Shown here: positions 1 to 7,646 of the stretch, piece by piece | How the letters are laid out: every line of letters starts with the position of its first letter | Numbering within the stretch: the stretch's first letter is position 1 | Assembly: GCA_964386865.1 (NCBI GenBank) | Contig: CAYLUN010000056.1 | Coordinates: 1 to 35,236 of the forward strand | DNA from: CAYLUN01 sp964386865 | GTDB taxonomy: Bacteria > Verrucomicrobiota > Kiritimatiellia > RFP12 > UBA1067 | Length of the DNA: 35,236 nucleotides | Reading direction: 5' to 3' | Program-made: the position numbers and the translations under genes | The notes under the pieces: generated by a model | What the model saw: the letters and a program-made list of their open reading frames with translations, nothing else | The model's database searches: none | Told to the model about the DNA's origin: nothing

Positions 1-61
1 CGTTTAAAACCCCACACCGGATTTGAAGTCCGGGAGGCCCACCAGGTACCTATTCGCTCTC
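1..61 (-). tRNA. selC: tRNA-Sec(UCA), 5' part, cut by window edge
   Basis: On the minus strand a perfect anticodon arm lies at 33-17: five-base stem CCGGA/TCCGG and loop CTTCAAA, with anticodon TCA at 26-24. This is the hallmark arm of bacterial tRNA-Sec. Upstream is a D arm (51-35) with the long six-pair stem and short TGGT loop typical of tRNA-Sec, although one A appears bulged. Eight acceptor bases from about 61 precede it. The variable arm begins at about 16, and the rest lies left of base 1. The tRNA reads UGA as selenocysteine together with SelA, SelB and SelD encoded at 8648-13247. The exact 5' end is inferred. Confidence 0.9.
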
Positions 62-70
62 ACGAAATAG

Positions 71-346
71 TATTATGGCACAGGCCACCCAGCCGCGCAA
101 GTGTCGCGCATGGGCATGTCCGTCCGCCCGCTGGCCATCGCGCGCAAGGTCAGCCACGGCTCCCAGTCCGAAAAGGGGCGCGAGACTCGCAGCGTCCTGA
201 TGAGCGTACTGCACACGCTCGACGCCTGCTGCACGGATCCGGCGGCCAGCCTGGCGCAGGCGCTGGACAGGTACGCGCAAGACCCGCGAACGGACATGTT
301 CGCCGCGCTCTTCGGCGGCCTGCCGCTGTACATCCCGACTCAATGA
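71..346 (+). pseudogene. IS66-like transposase C-terminal remnant
   Basis: After a stop at 68-70 the frame is open to a stop at 344-346. The stretch SEKGRETRSVLMSVLHTL, followed by a Pro/Ala segment and ALDRYAQDP, resembles the C-terminal tail of IS66-family and related DDE transposases. In those, a segment about escaping the nucleic acid core and a 'LMSVLHTL..' helix end the protein. No catalytic core is present, and only about 90 codons survive. It is therefore a remnant, not an active element. The family call is from memory and is moderate. A GTG at 101 could start an 81-residue peptide, but I see no ribosome site for it. Confidence 0.55.
72..100 (-). promoter_or_regulatory. selC promoter
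   Basis: The minus strand reads TTGCGC (100-95), a 17-base spacer, then CATAAT (77-72). The predicted start of transcription is about ten bases upstream of, or at, the tRNA-Sec 5' end. Spacing and position fit a sigma70-type promoter. The -35 box overlaps the transposase remnant on the other strand. Confidence 0.6.
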
Positions 347-549
347 CCGCGGCCGATGTGACGCGGAGAACGACAGTCCACCCCTCCGATCCGCAGGCCG
401 TGAGACCGGCGCTCCGCATCGCGATCCTTCCGCTTCACCTCGCGCACACCTGCCACTACCCCTGTCGCTAACCGATTACGGGCATGTCGCGCACGGGCAG
501 ACTCCGTTCCCTTCGCGTCTGGTCATAGGCGAGTGCTCTTACGTGCAAC
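347..549. other. intergenic, no gene recognised
   Basis: I see no convincing coding frame or RNA here. Short open frames on the minus strand (for example 150-419) are arginine-rich shadows. Confidence 0.5.
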
Positions 550-679
550 AACGCTCAACGTTCAACGCGTAACACTCAAGTTTGGGACAGGGAACGCCAT
601 GAGAAACACGAACAATGACATGTCTTGCGTCCGATCTCTTCCTTGAGCGTTGAGTGTTGAGCGCTGAACGTTGAGCGTT
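550..679. repeat. inverted heptamer-repeat cassette
   Basis: The left arm (550-580) is built of seven-base units of the type AACGCTC, AACGTTC, AACGCGT, AACACTC. The right arm (642-679) reads GAGCGTT, GAGTGTT, GAGCGCT, GAACGTT, GAGCGTT, the reverse complement with a few changes. The arms can fold into a hairpin around a loop of about 60 bases. It sits about 35 bases after the stop of the activator gene on the minus strand. It could be a mobile miniature element or could stop transcription. No T-tract is seen. Confidence 0.7.
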
Positions 680-713
680 CTGTTCCAGCGCGCCCCTATC
701 ATGAGCCGGGCGT

Positions 714-1490
714 TCAGCGTGTGGCAAGAAGCGCCGCGCCGATTGCGCCGGTCATGCAGGGGGCGCCCGCCACCGTCACCGTGCGCCCCAGCGCCTGCGC
801 CAGCGCGTCGCGCATGCCGGGAATGCGGGCGACGCCGCCCGTGAACACGAGGGCGTCGTTCCTCGCGCGGCCCGCCAACGCGGCGACGCGCGCGGCGATG
901 GACTGCTGAACCCCTGCGACGATGTTCGCGACCGTCTCGCCAGAGGCCAAGAGCCCGATGATCTCCGATTCGGCGAAGACCACGCACATGCTGCTGATCG
1001 CCGCCGGGCGGTCGGCCCGCGCCGCGCACTGGCCCAGCCGCTCCAGCGGCACCTCCAGCCGCTGCGAGACCACCTCCAAGAAGCGCCCGGTGCCCGCCGC
1101 GCAGCGGTCGTTCATCGCGAAATCCAGCACGCGCCCGTCGCCCGCGAGCTGGACGAACTTGCTGTCCTGCCCGCCGATGTCGATCAGGGCCGTCGCCTCC
1201 GGATGCAGGAACCGGACCCCGACCGCGTGGCAGGTGATTTCGGTGACCGCCTGCTTGGCGAGGCTGATCGCATGGCGCCCGTAGCCCGTCGCCACGACGC
1301 CGCCCAGGTCGGCTTCGGTCAGGCCGCGCTGCTCCAGAAGGCGCCTCAGAAGCGCCTCCGCGCGCGCAGCCTGATCGACCCCCTGGTCGCAGGAGTCCGT
1401 GGCGACCACCTCGGAAAGCCCGGCGTCGAATAGGGCGACTTTGATGGCGCGCGAGCCGGCGTCGATGCCGGCAAACAGTGAGTGTGTCAT
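714..1490 (-). CDS. 2-hydroxyacyl-CoA dehydratase-type activator ATPase (HgdC/BadF-like)
   Basis: A 258-residue ASKHA-fold iron-sulfur ATPase. Visible motifs are the first phosphate loop AGIDAGSRAIKVALFD near the N terminus, the second phosphate motif DIGGQDSK (about 101-108), and the cluster-binding helix NDRCAAGTGRFLE (about 126-138). A second cysteine lies in SMCVVFAESEII, and TGGVA near the C terminus is the adenosine motif. In this family a dimer holds one [4Fe-4S] cluster and uses ATP hydrolysis to drive a low-potential electron into a partner dehydratase or reductase. The start ATG overlaps the upstream stop (ATGA), which means translational coupling with the dehydratase-like gene before it. 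It is the last gene of the minus-strand series. Confidence 0.9.
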   Translation of the reverse strand: MTHSLFAGIDAGSRAIKVALFDAGLSEVVATDSCDQGVDQAARAEALLRRLLEQRGLTEADLGGVVATGYGRHAISLAKQAVTEITCHAVGVRFLHPEATALIDIGGQDSKFVQLAGDGRVLDFAMNDRCAAGTGRFLEVVSQRLEVPLERLGQCAARADRPAAISSMCVVFAESEIIGLLASGETVANIVAGVQQSIAARVAALAGRARNDALVFTGGVARIPGMRDALAQALGRTVTVAGAPCMTGAIGAALLATR

Positions 1491-2869
1491 GGCACGTTCC
1501 TTGTGGCGGGTGTTCCTGTGCGGGCCGCTCGGGCCGCCTCCACCAGCGCTTCGAGCCGGGTCTGCACGACGGCGGCGAAGGGATCGGAAGACGACGGCAC
1601 CTCCAGCTCAATGCACGGCACGCCGAGCTGCCGGCGGACAGAGTCGGCGATCTGCGCGCCCTCGTGGGCGCAATGGCTCGCGCCGGGTATGCGCGAGATC
1701 ACGAGGGCCTCCGAGCCCAGCCGGCGCATGTCCGAGACGATGCGCGCGGCCCGCTGCTCCGACGGCCCAGCCATCGGGTCGGCCAAGGCGCTGCGGGCCA
1801 GCGAGTCGAGCGGCGGCAGATCCTCGCGGATCGGGTCGAGCGCATGCGTGAAGAGGAAGTCCGTTCCGCACAGCCGCGCTCCGCAGGCCTCCACCACCTG
1901 CATCGCACGCAGGTCGGCGACCGGGTTGACCCAGAAGAGGCGGACATCGTCCTCGCGGCCGTAGCCCCGCCCGGCGGCGACGCGGCGGGCCGCCTCGTCG
2001 CGCAGCTCGGCCAGCGCCTGACCCGCGGCGTGGCGGTCGGAGCAGAAGTGGATGATCAGCATCTCCGCGATCAGCAGCTCGAGCGCGGGCAGCGGCGAGC
2101 GCGGCGCGAGGAACACGATCTCGCGCAGCGCCCGCAAGGTGGCGCGAATGCGGTTAGCGGCGCGGATGCCCTGCGCGAGACGCTCGTCCGAGAGGGCCTG
2201 CCCGGAGAGCGCGGCCAGCGCCTCGCGCACGCGCGCCAGCTCCGACCGGACGACCTCCACCTGGCTGGCTGGCGCCTCCAGGCCGCCCGCCAACGCGACG
2301 GCCGGCTCGCCGGCGTCGGGGACGCGGCGGTACGGCATCTCCCACCAGAGGATCGGGTGGCCGAGCCCCTCGACGCGCTGGGCGATGGCCGAGAAGTCGT
2401 CGCACACCGCGCCGACGCTGCACGTCAGCAGGTCGGGAAGCGGGAAGTGCTTGCCGCTGGCGAAAGCGCCGAGCATCGCGCGGACGGGGCAGAACGAGGC
2501 GTCGACCCCCAGCGCGTCGGCGAGGGCGAACAGCCCGTCCGCCTGCTGCCGCAGGCAGGGCGTCCACCACGCGCCGTCGGGATAGAACGCCACAACGTTG
2601 GGCAGGGCGAACGCCATCACGGGCACCGTGCCGAGGTCCTTCATCGCGCCGACCAGCTTGTACCCCTTACGCCGCGCGTCCGCCAAGCGCCCCTCCTCAG
2701 ACAGGAGAAGCTCCCAGAGCCGGTCCGCGGCGGGCGACGGGTCGAAGCGCAGGTCGGCCAGCCGCGTGTCCCCTTCGTCATAGTGCCGGCCCAGCGCGGG
2801 GGCGGCGTCCGCGCAGCGCCGCCGCCACGCGTCGAACGCCAGCGTCTGGAGGTCCTTGTCGCGGCTCAT
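1487..2869 (-). CDS. 2-hydroxyacyl-CoA dehydratase family subunit (HgdB-like)
   Basis: 460 residues, longer than the usual 370-430 of dehydratase subunits. The N-terminal half carries likely cluster-ligand cysteines in TPCLRQQ, SFCPVRAM and LLTCSVGAVCDD. The middle has the conserved IFLAPRSPLPALELL-type segment. The C-terminal half has VNPVADLRAMQVVEACGARLCGTD, the usual Rossmann-like second lobe. Members hold a [4Fe-4S] cluster and perform radical-type eliminations or reductions once activated by an HgdC partner. The gene overlaps its neighbours on both sides by ATGA, so the subunit order is fixed. The substrate cannot be told from sequence, and no CoA-transferase or other CoA enzyme is nearby. 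Confidence 0.85.
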   Translation of the reverse strand: MSRDKDLQTLAFDAWRRRCADAAPALGRHYDEGDTRLADLRFDPSPAADRLWELLLSEEGRLADARRKGYKLVGAMKDLGTVPVMAFALPNVVAFYPDGAWWTPCLRQQADGLFALADALGVDASFCPVRAMLGAFASGKHFPLPDLLTCSVGAVCDDFSAIAQRVEGLGHPILWWEMPYRRVPDAGEPAVALAGGLEAPASQVEVVRSELARVREALAALSGQALSDERLAQGIRAANRIRATLRALREIVFLAPRSPLPALELLIAEMLIIHFCSDRHAAGQALAELRDEAARRVAAGRGYGREDDVRLFWVNPVADLRAMQVVEACGARLCGTDFLFTHALDPIREDLPPLDSLARSALADPMAGPSEQRAARIVSDMRRLGSEALVISRIPGASHCAHEGAQIADSVRRQLGVPCIELEVPSSSDPFAAVVQTRLEALVEAARAARTGTPATRNVP

Positions 2870-3897
2870 GCGAGCGCCCCCTCTGCCCCGCCCGCGCGCG
2901 CGGCCGCCCGCCTGCTCTCCAGCGCCTCAGCGAACGCCTCCGCCCGCGTGCGCAAGGACTCGACGGCCGGGCAGGCCCCGGTCTCCAGGTCCAGCCAGGG
3001 CAGCGCGGTTTCGCTTTTCAGCCGCGGAAGCTCGGCGTGGAACAAGTCGCACCACGGCTGCCGCAGCAGCACCCAGCCCTCGAGTTGAGCAGACTGACCC
3101 ACCTGCCGGAGCCACTCGAAGAACCGTGCGTTGGGCCGTTGGGCAATGGCTGGGCAAAGGTCAAACGAATCCAACGAGATTGCCCTTACGGGCACACTAC
3201 AAACGCAATCAACAGCCATTACGGGCGCAGGAGCATCCTCGTTGACGGATCCGCCAGCTGTTCGTAGTGGCGCCGTGAGGCGTTTCTCAACCTCGTCCAG
3301 CGGGCTCTCCGTGGCATTGAAGGCAATCTGCAGGCCGAGCTGGCGGAGCATTTCAACCATGTCGACATCCGCCTCGGTCAGGCAGCAACCGAGCAAACCC
3401 ACACGGTGCCGGCCTTGTGCCGCGCTTTCGCCCCCTGCCGCGGCCTGGGCACCCCGCCCCGGGTTCACGGAGTAGCCGCCCGCGTCACCCCGCGCAAGCC
3501 CAGGCTCAACAGCCGCCGCGCCGCCTTCCAAGCGGCTGAGGAATCCCTCCAGTCGCTCCAGCTCGTCGTGATACTGGCGTCGGGCCGCTTCCGTGCCGCA
3601 GGTCGCGGGGATATTCATGACGAAGACCGGCAGGCGGGTTCGCCCGCGCAGCGCCTCGGCCGAACGCCGGAGCTGGTCGCAGCGGGTCGCCAGGACGGCG
3701 GCGGCGAAACGCGCCTCGCCGGCCACCAGCGCCTCGGCCCAGCCGTGCGCGACGGCGCAGACGCCGGCCGTGGGCGGGTGCCGCGCAGATACGCTCGGCG
3801 TGAGCGACACGGGGACGAAGCCGCGCGCGCGGATCCGGTCATCGGGGATCAGCGGCCCCGTCACCGCAATCGACTGGCTAGGCTCCTTCATTCGCAT
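2866..3897 (-). CDS. 2-hydroxyacyl-CoA dehydratase family protein carrying a REP-containing insertion
   Basis: I place the start at ATG 3897 (MRMKEPSQ), five bases after the upstream stop, giving 343 residues. A longer frame to 4053 runs inside the neighbouring gene. Family features are VFVMNIPATCGTEAARRQYHDEL (about 90-112), HRVGLLGCCLTEADVDMVE, FNATESPLDE, and the late QRPNARFFEWLR and QPWCDLFHAELPRL segments. Between FNATE and AQRPN lies an unusual stretch of about 45 residues (RLTAPLRT to SLDSFDLCPA). Its DNA contains two inverted REP sequences (3181-3200 and 3264-3282), yet the frame is intact. It probably pairs with the 1487-2869 product as the second subunit. Whether the insertion harms function is unknown. 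Confidence 0.78.
   Translation of the reverse strand: MRMKEPSQSIAVTGPLIPDDRIRARGFVPVSLTPSVSARHPPTAGVCAVAHGWAEALVAGEARFAAAVLATRCDQLRRSAEALRGRTRLPVFVMNIPATCGTEAARRQYHDELERLEGFLSRLEGGAAAVEPGLARGDAGGYSVNPGRGAQAAAGGESAAQGRHRVGLLGCCLTEADVDMVEMLRQLGLQIAFNATESPLDEVEKRLTAPLRTAGGSVNEDAPAPVMAVDCVCSVPVRAISLDSFDLCPAIAQRPNARFFEWLRQVGQSAQLEGWVLLRQPWCDLFHAELPRLKSETALPWLDLETGACPAVESLRTRAEAFAEALESRRAAARAGGAEGALA
3181..3200 (-). repeat. REP-like element, copy 1
   Basis: The minus strand reads GTAGTG followed by the hairpin TGCCC-GTAA-GGGCA. A GTAG tetranucleotide followed by a palindrome is the signature of REP sequences. It lies inside a coding sequence, in head-to-head pairing with copy 2. Confidence 0.6.
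3264..3282 (+). repeat. REP-like element, copy 2
   Basis: The plus strand reads GTAGTG followed by GCGCC-GTGA-GGCG. It is identical over 19 bases to the copy at 34052. Together with copy 1 it forms a BIME-like inverted pair about 100 bases long within the dehydratase-like gene. Confidence 0.65.
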
Positions 3898-3901
3898 TCC
3901 G

Positions 3902-5044
3902 TCATCCTCTGGCGGCGCGGACCGTTTCGTACAGCGCGGCGACGCGCAGGGCGATCCGCGCATCATCGTTCGGCGCGTAGTCGGTTTCGATGCGCAGATA
4001 GGGAAGGCCCAGACGTTCGGCCAGCTCACGCGTCCGCGAGGCCTCGACGTCATAGGTGAGGCAACAGTGCCAGATCAGCTCGACCACGCACTCGGCCCGG
4101 TAGTCGCGCGCGAGCTGCCGCAGGAGCTCGTGCCGGCGCGTGTTGGGGGTCAGGACTGAGCAGGGCAGGCGCCAGTAGGCGTCCGCGAGCGCCTCGACGG
4201 GGTCGGCCGCGTCTTCGGGGATGTCCTGCATGATCGGCTTGAGGCCGGTGCAGTTCTCCTGGCAGACCACCAGCCCGCCTTCGGCCCCGAGGAGGTCGAC
4301 CACGCGCTCCGCGCCGTGCGGCGTCGGCACGCCGGTCAGGAGCACGCGCACGGCGCAGGCCGGGGGGCGCTCCGCGTCCGGCCGCGACGGCAAGGCCGAC
4401 AGGATGCGGCTGTACGCGGCCAGGTCGTCGGGCAGGCAGGCGATCAGGCTCTTGAGGTCCAGCAGCTCGCGGCCGGACAGGGGCGGGCGCGGCACGCGCA
4501 GAAGTTCCGCCAGGGCGCGACGCAGCCGCCGCTCGCGGTTGGTCAGGCGCGTCGCCTCGCGAATGCGCGCGTCGCTGACCTCGGTGCCGAAAAGCCGGCC
4601 GAGCGCCTCGCGCAGCTTGTGCAGCTCGCGAACCCAGTGGGCGCGGGCGTCGGGGTCGTCCGCCTTCTGCGGCAGCTCCATCACGTGCATGGGGTGCCGC
4701 TCGGCGAGCCGCTCGTACATCTTCTTCTTTCCGTCGCACGTGGTCTCGGCCACGACCAGCTCCGCCATCTCCAAGAAGGGGTTCGCTTTGTTGACGCTGA
4801 AACCGAAAGTCGATTTGATCAGCGGGCAGAGGTTAGAGGGCAGCAGAGCCTCGGCGGCGGGAATCATTTCCGGCGAGCCGCCACAGAGGCAGACCGGCCA
4901 CGCGCCGGCCGCGAAGATCAGCTCCCGGGGCGTGTATTCGCACATGATCCCGACCAGGTGTCCGCCCGCACGCTTGAAGGCCACCGCCTGCTCGTAGCAG
5001 TGATCGACCATCCCGTCGAACCACTCCATTCCGCACCGCTCCAT
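3902..5044 (-). CDS. double-cubane-cluster-type anaerobic reductase / dehydratase subunit (YjiM/HgdB-like)
   Basis: 380 residues, the usual family length. The N-terminal segment GIMCEYTPRELIFAAGAWPVCLCGG (about 33-58) matches the conserved opening of the YjiM/double-cubane-cluster protein branch. Further cysteines occur in LCPLIKSTFGF, ETTCDGKKKMYE, CQENCTGLKP and WHCCLTYDVEASR. DCC proteins take electrons from an HgdC-like ATPase and reduce small substrates at very low potential, and the natural substrates of most are unknown. AGGAGA lies six bases before ATG 5044, only 11 bases after the methyltransferase stop, so they are co-transcribed. Which of the three dehydratase-like proteins is the partner of the activator is open. 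Confidence 0.85.
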   Translation of the reverse strand: MERCGMEWFDGMVDHCYEQAVAFKRAGGHLVGIMCEYTPRELIFAAGAWPVCLCGGSPEMIPAAEALLPSNLCPLIKSTFGFSVNKANPFLEMAELVVAETTCDGKKKMYERLAERHPMHVMELPQKADDPDARAHWVRELHKLREALGRLFGTEVSDARIREATRLTNRERRLRRALAELLRVPRPPLSGRELLDLKSLIACLPDDLAAYSRILSALPSRPDAERPPACAVRVLLTGVPTPHGAERVVDLLGAEGGLVVCQENCTGLKPIMQDIPEDAADPVEALADAYWRLPCSVLTPNTRRHELLRQLARDYRAECVVELIWHCCLTYDVEASRTRELAERLGLPYLRIETDYAPNDDARIALRVAALYETVRAARG

Positions 5045-5055
5045 AGGGTCTCTCC

Positions 5056-5859
5056 TTACGTTCTCTTGCGCGCGATCACCCGCCCTTGCGCGATCTTGCC
5101 GGCGTGGGCCAACTGCTGCGCGAACGCCATCTCCGCGCCAAGGGCCTGCAGCAGAGCCTGGTCATACCCGATGCAGCGCAAGGCGTCGCCTGTCAGCTGC
5201 ATGGTGAGCATGTTGAGGTAGAGGTCGATGTGGCGGGCGAACTGCCCCGTGTCTTCCGCGCAGAGAACGTCGCAGCCGGCGCACCGCAGGAGCTCGGCAT
5301 ACTCGCCGACCGTCAGGAGCGAGGGAAACTTCATAAAGCGCATGAAGCGCTCCGCCTCCGCGCCGCCGAGCGACGCGCCCTCGACCCAGTCGGTGAACGC
5401 GACGAGCCCGCCCGGCTTAACCAGGCGCGCCGCCTCGGCGATCAGGGCCGCCTTGTCGACGACGTAGCACCACGCGTCCTCGCCCCAGACGAAATCCGCC
5501 TGCGCCGGAGGCAGCCCTGTGGCGCAGACATCGGCTTCGGCCACCTGGATGCGCGCGGACAGTCCTTCGGCGGCGCAGCGCGCCCGGCACGCCTCCACGG
5601 CTTTTGGCGTGGCGTCCACCCCGCACATGGCGGCCACCTCGCGGTAGCGCACCAGGAACCGCATGCCCGCGCCGTTGCAGCAGCAGAGGTCAACCCCGCG
5701 CAGGCCCTTGCCGATTCCGGCCTTCTCCGCCAGGGCAAGCGACGAGGCGAACCCGCCGACGTGGATCTGCTCCCCCATCACCAGCTCCCAGAGCGCGCCC
5801 TCGCCGTCGCTGTAAACGGCCTGCACATCCTTCAGCGTAACCGCAGCCAGCACTTTCAT
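5056..5859 (-). CDS. SAM-dependent class I methyltransferase
   Basis: 267 residues from ATG 5859, preceded by a strong GGAGGAGGG at 5876-5868. The longer frame to 5919 runs into a terminator and is rejected. Motif I is GVDLCCCNGAGMRFLVR (about 54-70), with three consecutive cysteines where most methyltransferases have D-x-G-x-G. Motif II is CGVDATPKAVEAC, and the post-motif segments ADFVWGEDAWCYVVDK and LVKPGGLVAFTDWVEG fit the glycine/sarcosine or sterol methyltransferase-like fold. The substrate is unknown. Its place between a selenoprotein gene and a double-cubane reductase gene suggests a shared pathway, perhaps acting on a metalloid or thiol compound, but that is speculation. Confidence 0.8.
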   Translation of the reverse strand: MKVLAAVTLKDVQAVYSDGEGALWELVMGEQIHVGGFASSLALAEKAGIGKGLRGVDLCCCNGAGMRFLVRYREVAAMCGVDATPKAVEACRARCAAEGLSARIQVAEADVCATGLPPAQADFVWGEDAWCYVVDKAALIAEAARLVKPGGLVAFTDWVEGASLGGAEAERFMRFMKFPSLLTVGEYAELLRCAGCDVLCAEDTGQFARHIDLYLNMLTMQLTGDALRCIGYDQALLQALGAEMAFAQQLAHAGKIAQGRVIARKRT

Positions 5860-5876
5860 CGCGACCCTCCTCCTCC

Positions 5877-5931
5877 AAAAAAACAGCGCAACCTGCCGAC
5901 CCCAGCACAAGTGGGACATCGGCAGGCTGCG
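5877..5931 (-). terminator. intrinsic terminator directly before the methyltransferase ribosome site
   Basis: On the minus strand a 13-bp stem pairs 5931-5919 (CGCAGCCTGCCGA) with 5899-5887, with one G-T wobble and a 19-base loop. CTG and then seven T (5883-5877) follow. The T-tract touches the GGAGGAGGG of the next gene, so that gene needs read-through or relief of termination. Confidence 0.8.
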
Positions 5932-5958
5932 TCACCCCGGAACAGGCACAGGCTCGCC

Positions 5959-6792
5959 CTACTCCTTAGGCCATTTCGTCTCTTCGACGCGAATGACAAA
6001 CGGAGCAGGCTCGACCACCGGGCGGATAATGAACGACTGAGGCGCATTGGTTGGTATCTGACCCAGATACCGGCATGTGCCTCCTCAGCCATACTCGAAA
6101 TTATCGCGCCAGAAACACTTGCCTGCAGGCGACACCGCCTCGAAAGCCGGCGGTTTTCGGCCCTGCCCTGCCGCGTTCCACGTGACGCGATTCCCTGCCG
6201 CGTCCGCCAGCTTATAGCCGAGCGACAGCTGCGCGTCCCGCTTGCTCGCGTCAATCGACGCGGTCAGCGGGAAGCCGCCGGCGATCCGGCGCTGGCCGTT
6301 GGTCGCCAGCGAGAAGGACTGGTTCTCCGCGGAGAGGTCGCAATTCAGGGAGCCCAGCACCTTCCCCTTCGCGTCGGTTACGGAGAAGCTCAGGTCGTCG
6401 ACCTTGATCGGGCCGGCCGGCACAACGGCCGTCGCGTTGCTCACGCCGACCGTCCACCATTTGCTGCCCTCGGCCCCCTCGTGCCGGATCTTGAGCGTCC
6501 CGGCCAAGTCGTAGCCGAACGTAAGCGTGCCGACGGCGCCTGTGTAGCTGGCGGGGGTGAAGGCCGACACCTCGTGGTTGTAGGTGCGATCCAGCTCGTA
6601 GAAGCTTTTGGTCGCCATCCCCACAAGGCCGAGGGCCAGCAAGCCCCAGGCCGCTCCGACGCCGATCAGGACTTTGCCCCCCGCCTTGCGGCGGTGGCGG
6701 CGGATGCCCACGATCAGCGGCGCGAGCCACCCCAGCAGAACCAGGATGACGATGCTGCCCCAAATGAAGAGGCTCAGGCAGACAGTACTCAC
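5959..6792 (-). CDS. predicted membrane selenoprotein, Sec at residue 236
   Basis: The frame from GTG 6792 reaches UGA at 6087-6085, after 235 codons. It stays open for 41 more codons to TAG 5961-5959, giving 277 residues. The downstream part (GGTCRYLGQIPTNAPQ to EETKWPKE) has normal protein composition, and the sequence around it is E-Y-G-U-G-G-T-C. A hairpin with a GGU loop 21 nt after the UGA fits a bacterial SECIS. Residues 1-70 hold two membrane helices, and the rest looks like a beta-rich exported domain ending in the Sec module. GTG overlaps the polyferredoxin stop (GTGA) after AAGGAGGTGA, so the two are coupled. No family was recognised. The function may be redox, with U236 and C240 as a U-x3-C pair. 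Confidence 0.85.
6038..6087 (-). promoter_or_regulatory. bacterial SECIS element of the membrane selenoprotein
   Basis: On the minus strand the apical stem GGTATCTG/CAGATACC (6071-6064 with 6060-6053) is eight perfect pairs around loop GGT (6063-6061). GGT lies 21 nt after the UGA. Lower pairing is possible between UGAGG (6087-6083) and CCUCA (6042-6038), and between GCA (6080-6078) and UGC (6046-6044). E. coli fdhF has a GGUC-containing apical loop 18 nt after its UGA. Confidence 0.82.
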
Positions 6793-7625
6793 GGGCTCAC
6801 CTCCTTACGGCCCGACGGCAGCACCCGTGGCTGAATCGCGCTCACGGGACACGCCGACTGGCACTCCAGACATGTGATACACTCCAGCTCGCGGCTGACC
6901 GTCGGAGCGTTTTCCCCGCGGTGCCGCATGATCGGAACATCCATCGGGCAGCGCGTCTCGCACGTGCCACAGCCGACGCACGCCCCGCCATCCACGTTGA
7001 CGCGGAAAGGCGTGAGGCGGTTCGTCAGGGCCACGAACGCGCCGACCGGGCACATAGCCTTGCAGAACGACCGGCTCACGAGCACGGCTGAGACCAGCAC
7101 GGCCGCGACCAAGGCCATCTTGACCGGCCGCCCCAAGACGCCCGACCAGTCGTGGTCGGCAATCGCCACGGGGAGCACGACCTGCAGCCCTGCCGTCGGG
7201 CAGAAGCTGCAGTAGAAAAGCGGGGACTCGTTGTCCACGAACCAGGCGACGCCGACGACCGTGACGGCCAGCACCACGTACTTGACGGCGGCCGTCCAGC
7301 GCGGCAGACGAAACTTCTTCGAGGGGATCTTATGCAGCAGATCTTGGAGAAAACCCATGGGGCACACCCAGCCGCACAAGAACCGGCCCACCAGAGCCCC
7401 CACGCCGAGCACCATCAGCAGCACGAGCCAAGGAACCTCGTGGAACGCCAGCGATTTGCCCAACATGCCGATCGGGCAGCCGAGCCACGCCACCGCGCAA
7501 GCTTCGCAGTTCATGACGGGCAGGCAGAACCGGGCGGCGGCCGCGCTGCCGAAGAAATTCGAGTGGAACGCCGCGAGAGACAGCGTCTGCACGCCACGCC
7601 GTATCGCTGTGAGCCCCCCAGTCAT
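6789..7625 (-). CDS. membrane polyferredoxin (NapH/NosR-like 4Fe-4S protein)
   Basis: 278 residues from ATG 7625. The upstream GTG at 7673 lies inside a terminator and is rejected. Several transmembrane helices alternate with cysteine motifs: NCEACAVAWLGCP (about 39-51), FLCGWVCPMGFLQD (about 82-95, the NapH/CcoG-type signature), YCSFCPTAG and FCKAMCPVGAF. Two ferredoxin-type motifs, CVGCGTCETRCP and CITCLECQSACP, lie near the C terminus. Such proteins pass electrons across or along the membrane to exported reductases. Its stop overlaps the start of the selenoprotein gene, which strongly suggests that it serves that selenoprotein. GGAGGGG follows the terminator T-tract, 14 bases before the ATG. 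Confidence 0.88.
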   Translation of the reverse strand: MTGGLTAIRRGVQTLSLAAFHSNFFGSAAAARFCLPVMNCEACAVAWLGCPIGMLGKSLAFHEVPWLVLLMVLGVGALVGRFLCGWVCPMGFLQDLLHKIPSKKFRLPRWTAAVKYVVLAVTVVGVAWFVDNESPLFYCSFCPTAGLQVVLPVAIADHDWSGVLGRPVKMALVAAVLVSAVLVSRSFCKAMCPVGAFVALTNRLTPFRVNVDGGACVGCGTCETRCPMDVPIMRHRGENAPTVSRELECITCLECQSACPVSAIQPRVLPSGRKEVSP

Positions 7626-7646
7626 TGCGCTTTCCGGTTCCCCTCC

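Noticed and set aside
714..720. UGA at the end of the activator gene as a further Sec codon
   Set aside because: Only a few codons follow before the next UGA and the heptamer repeat. No conserved-looking tail and no GGU-loop hairpin at about +20.
1478..3088. Long plus-strand open frame (536 codons) opposite the dehydratase and activator genes
   Set aside because: It is rich in Arg, Gln and His with no family motif. It mirrors the third-position GC of the minus-strand genes.
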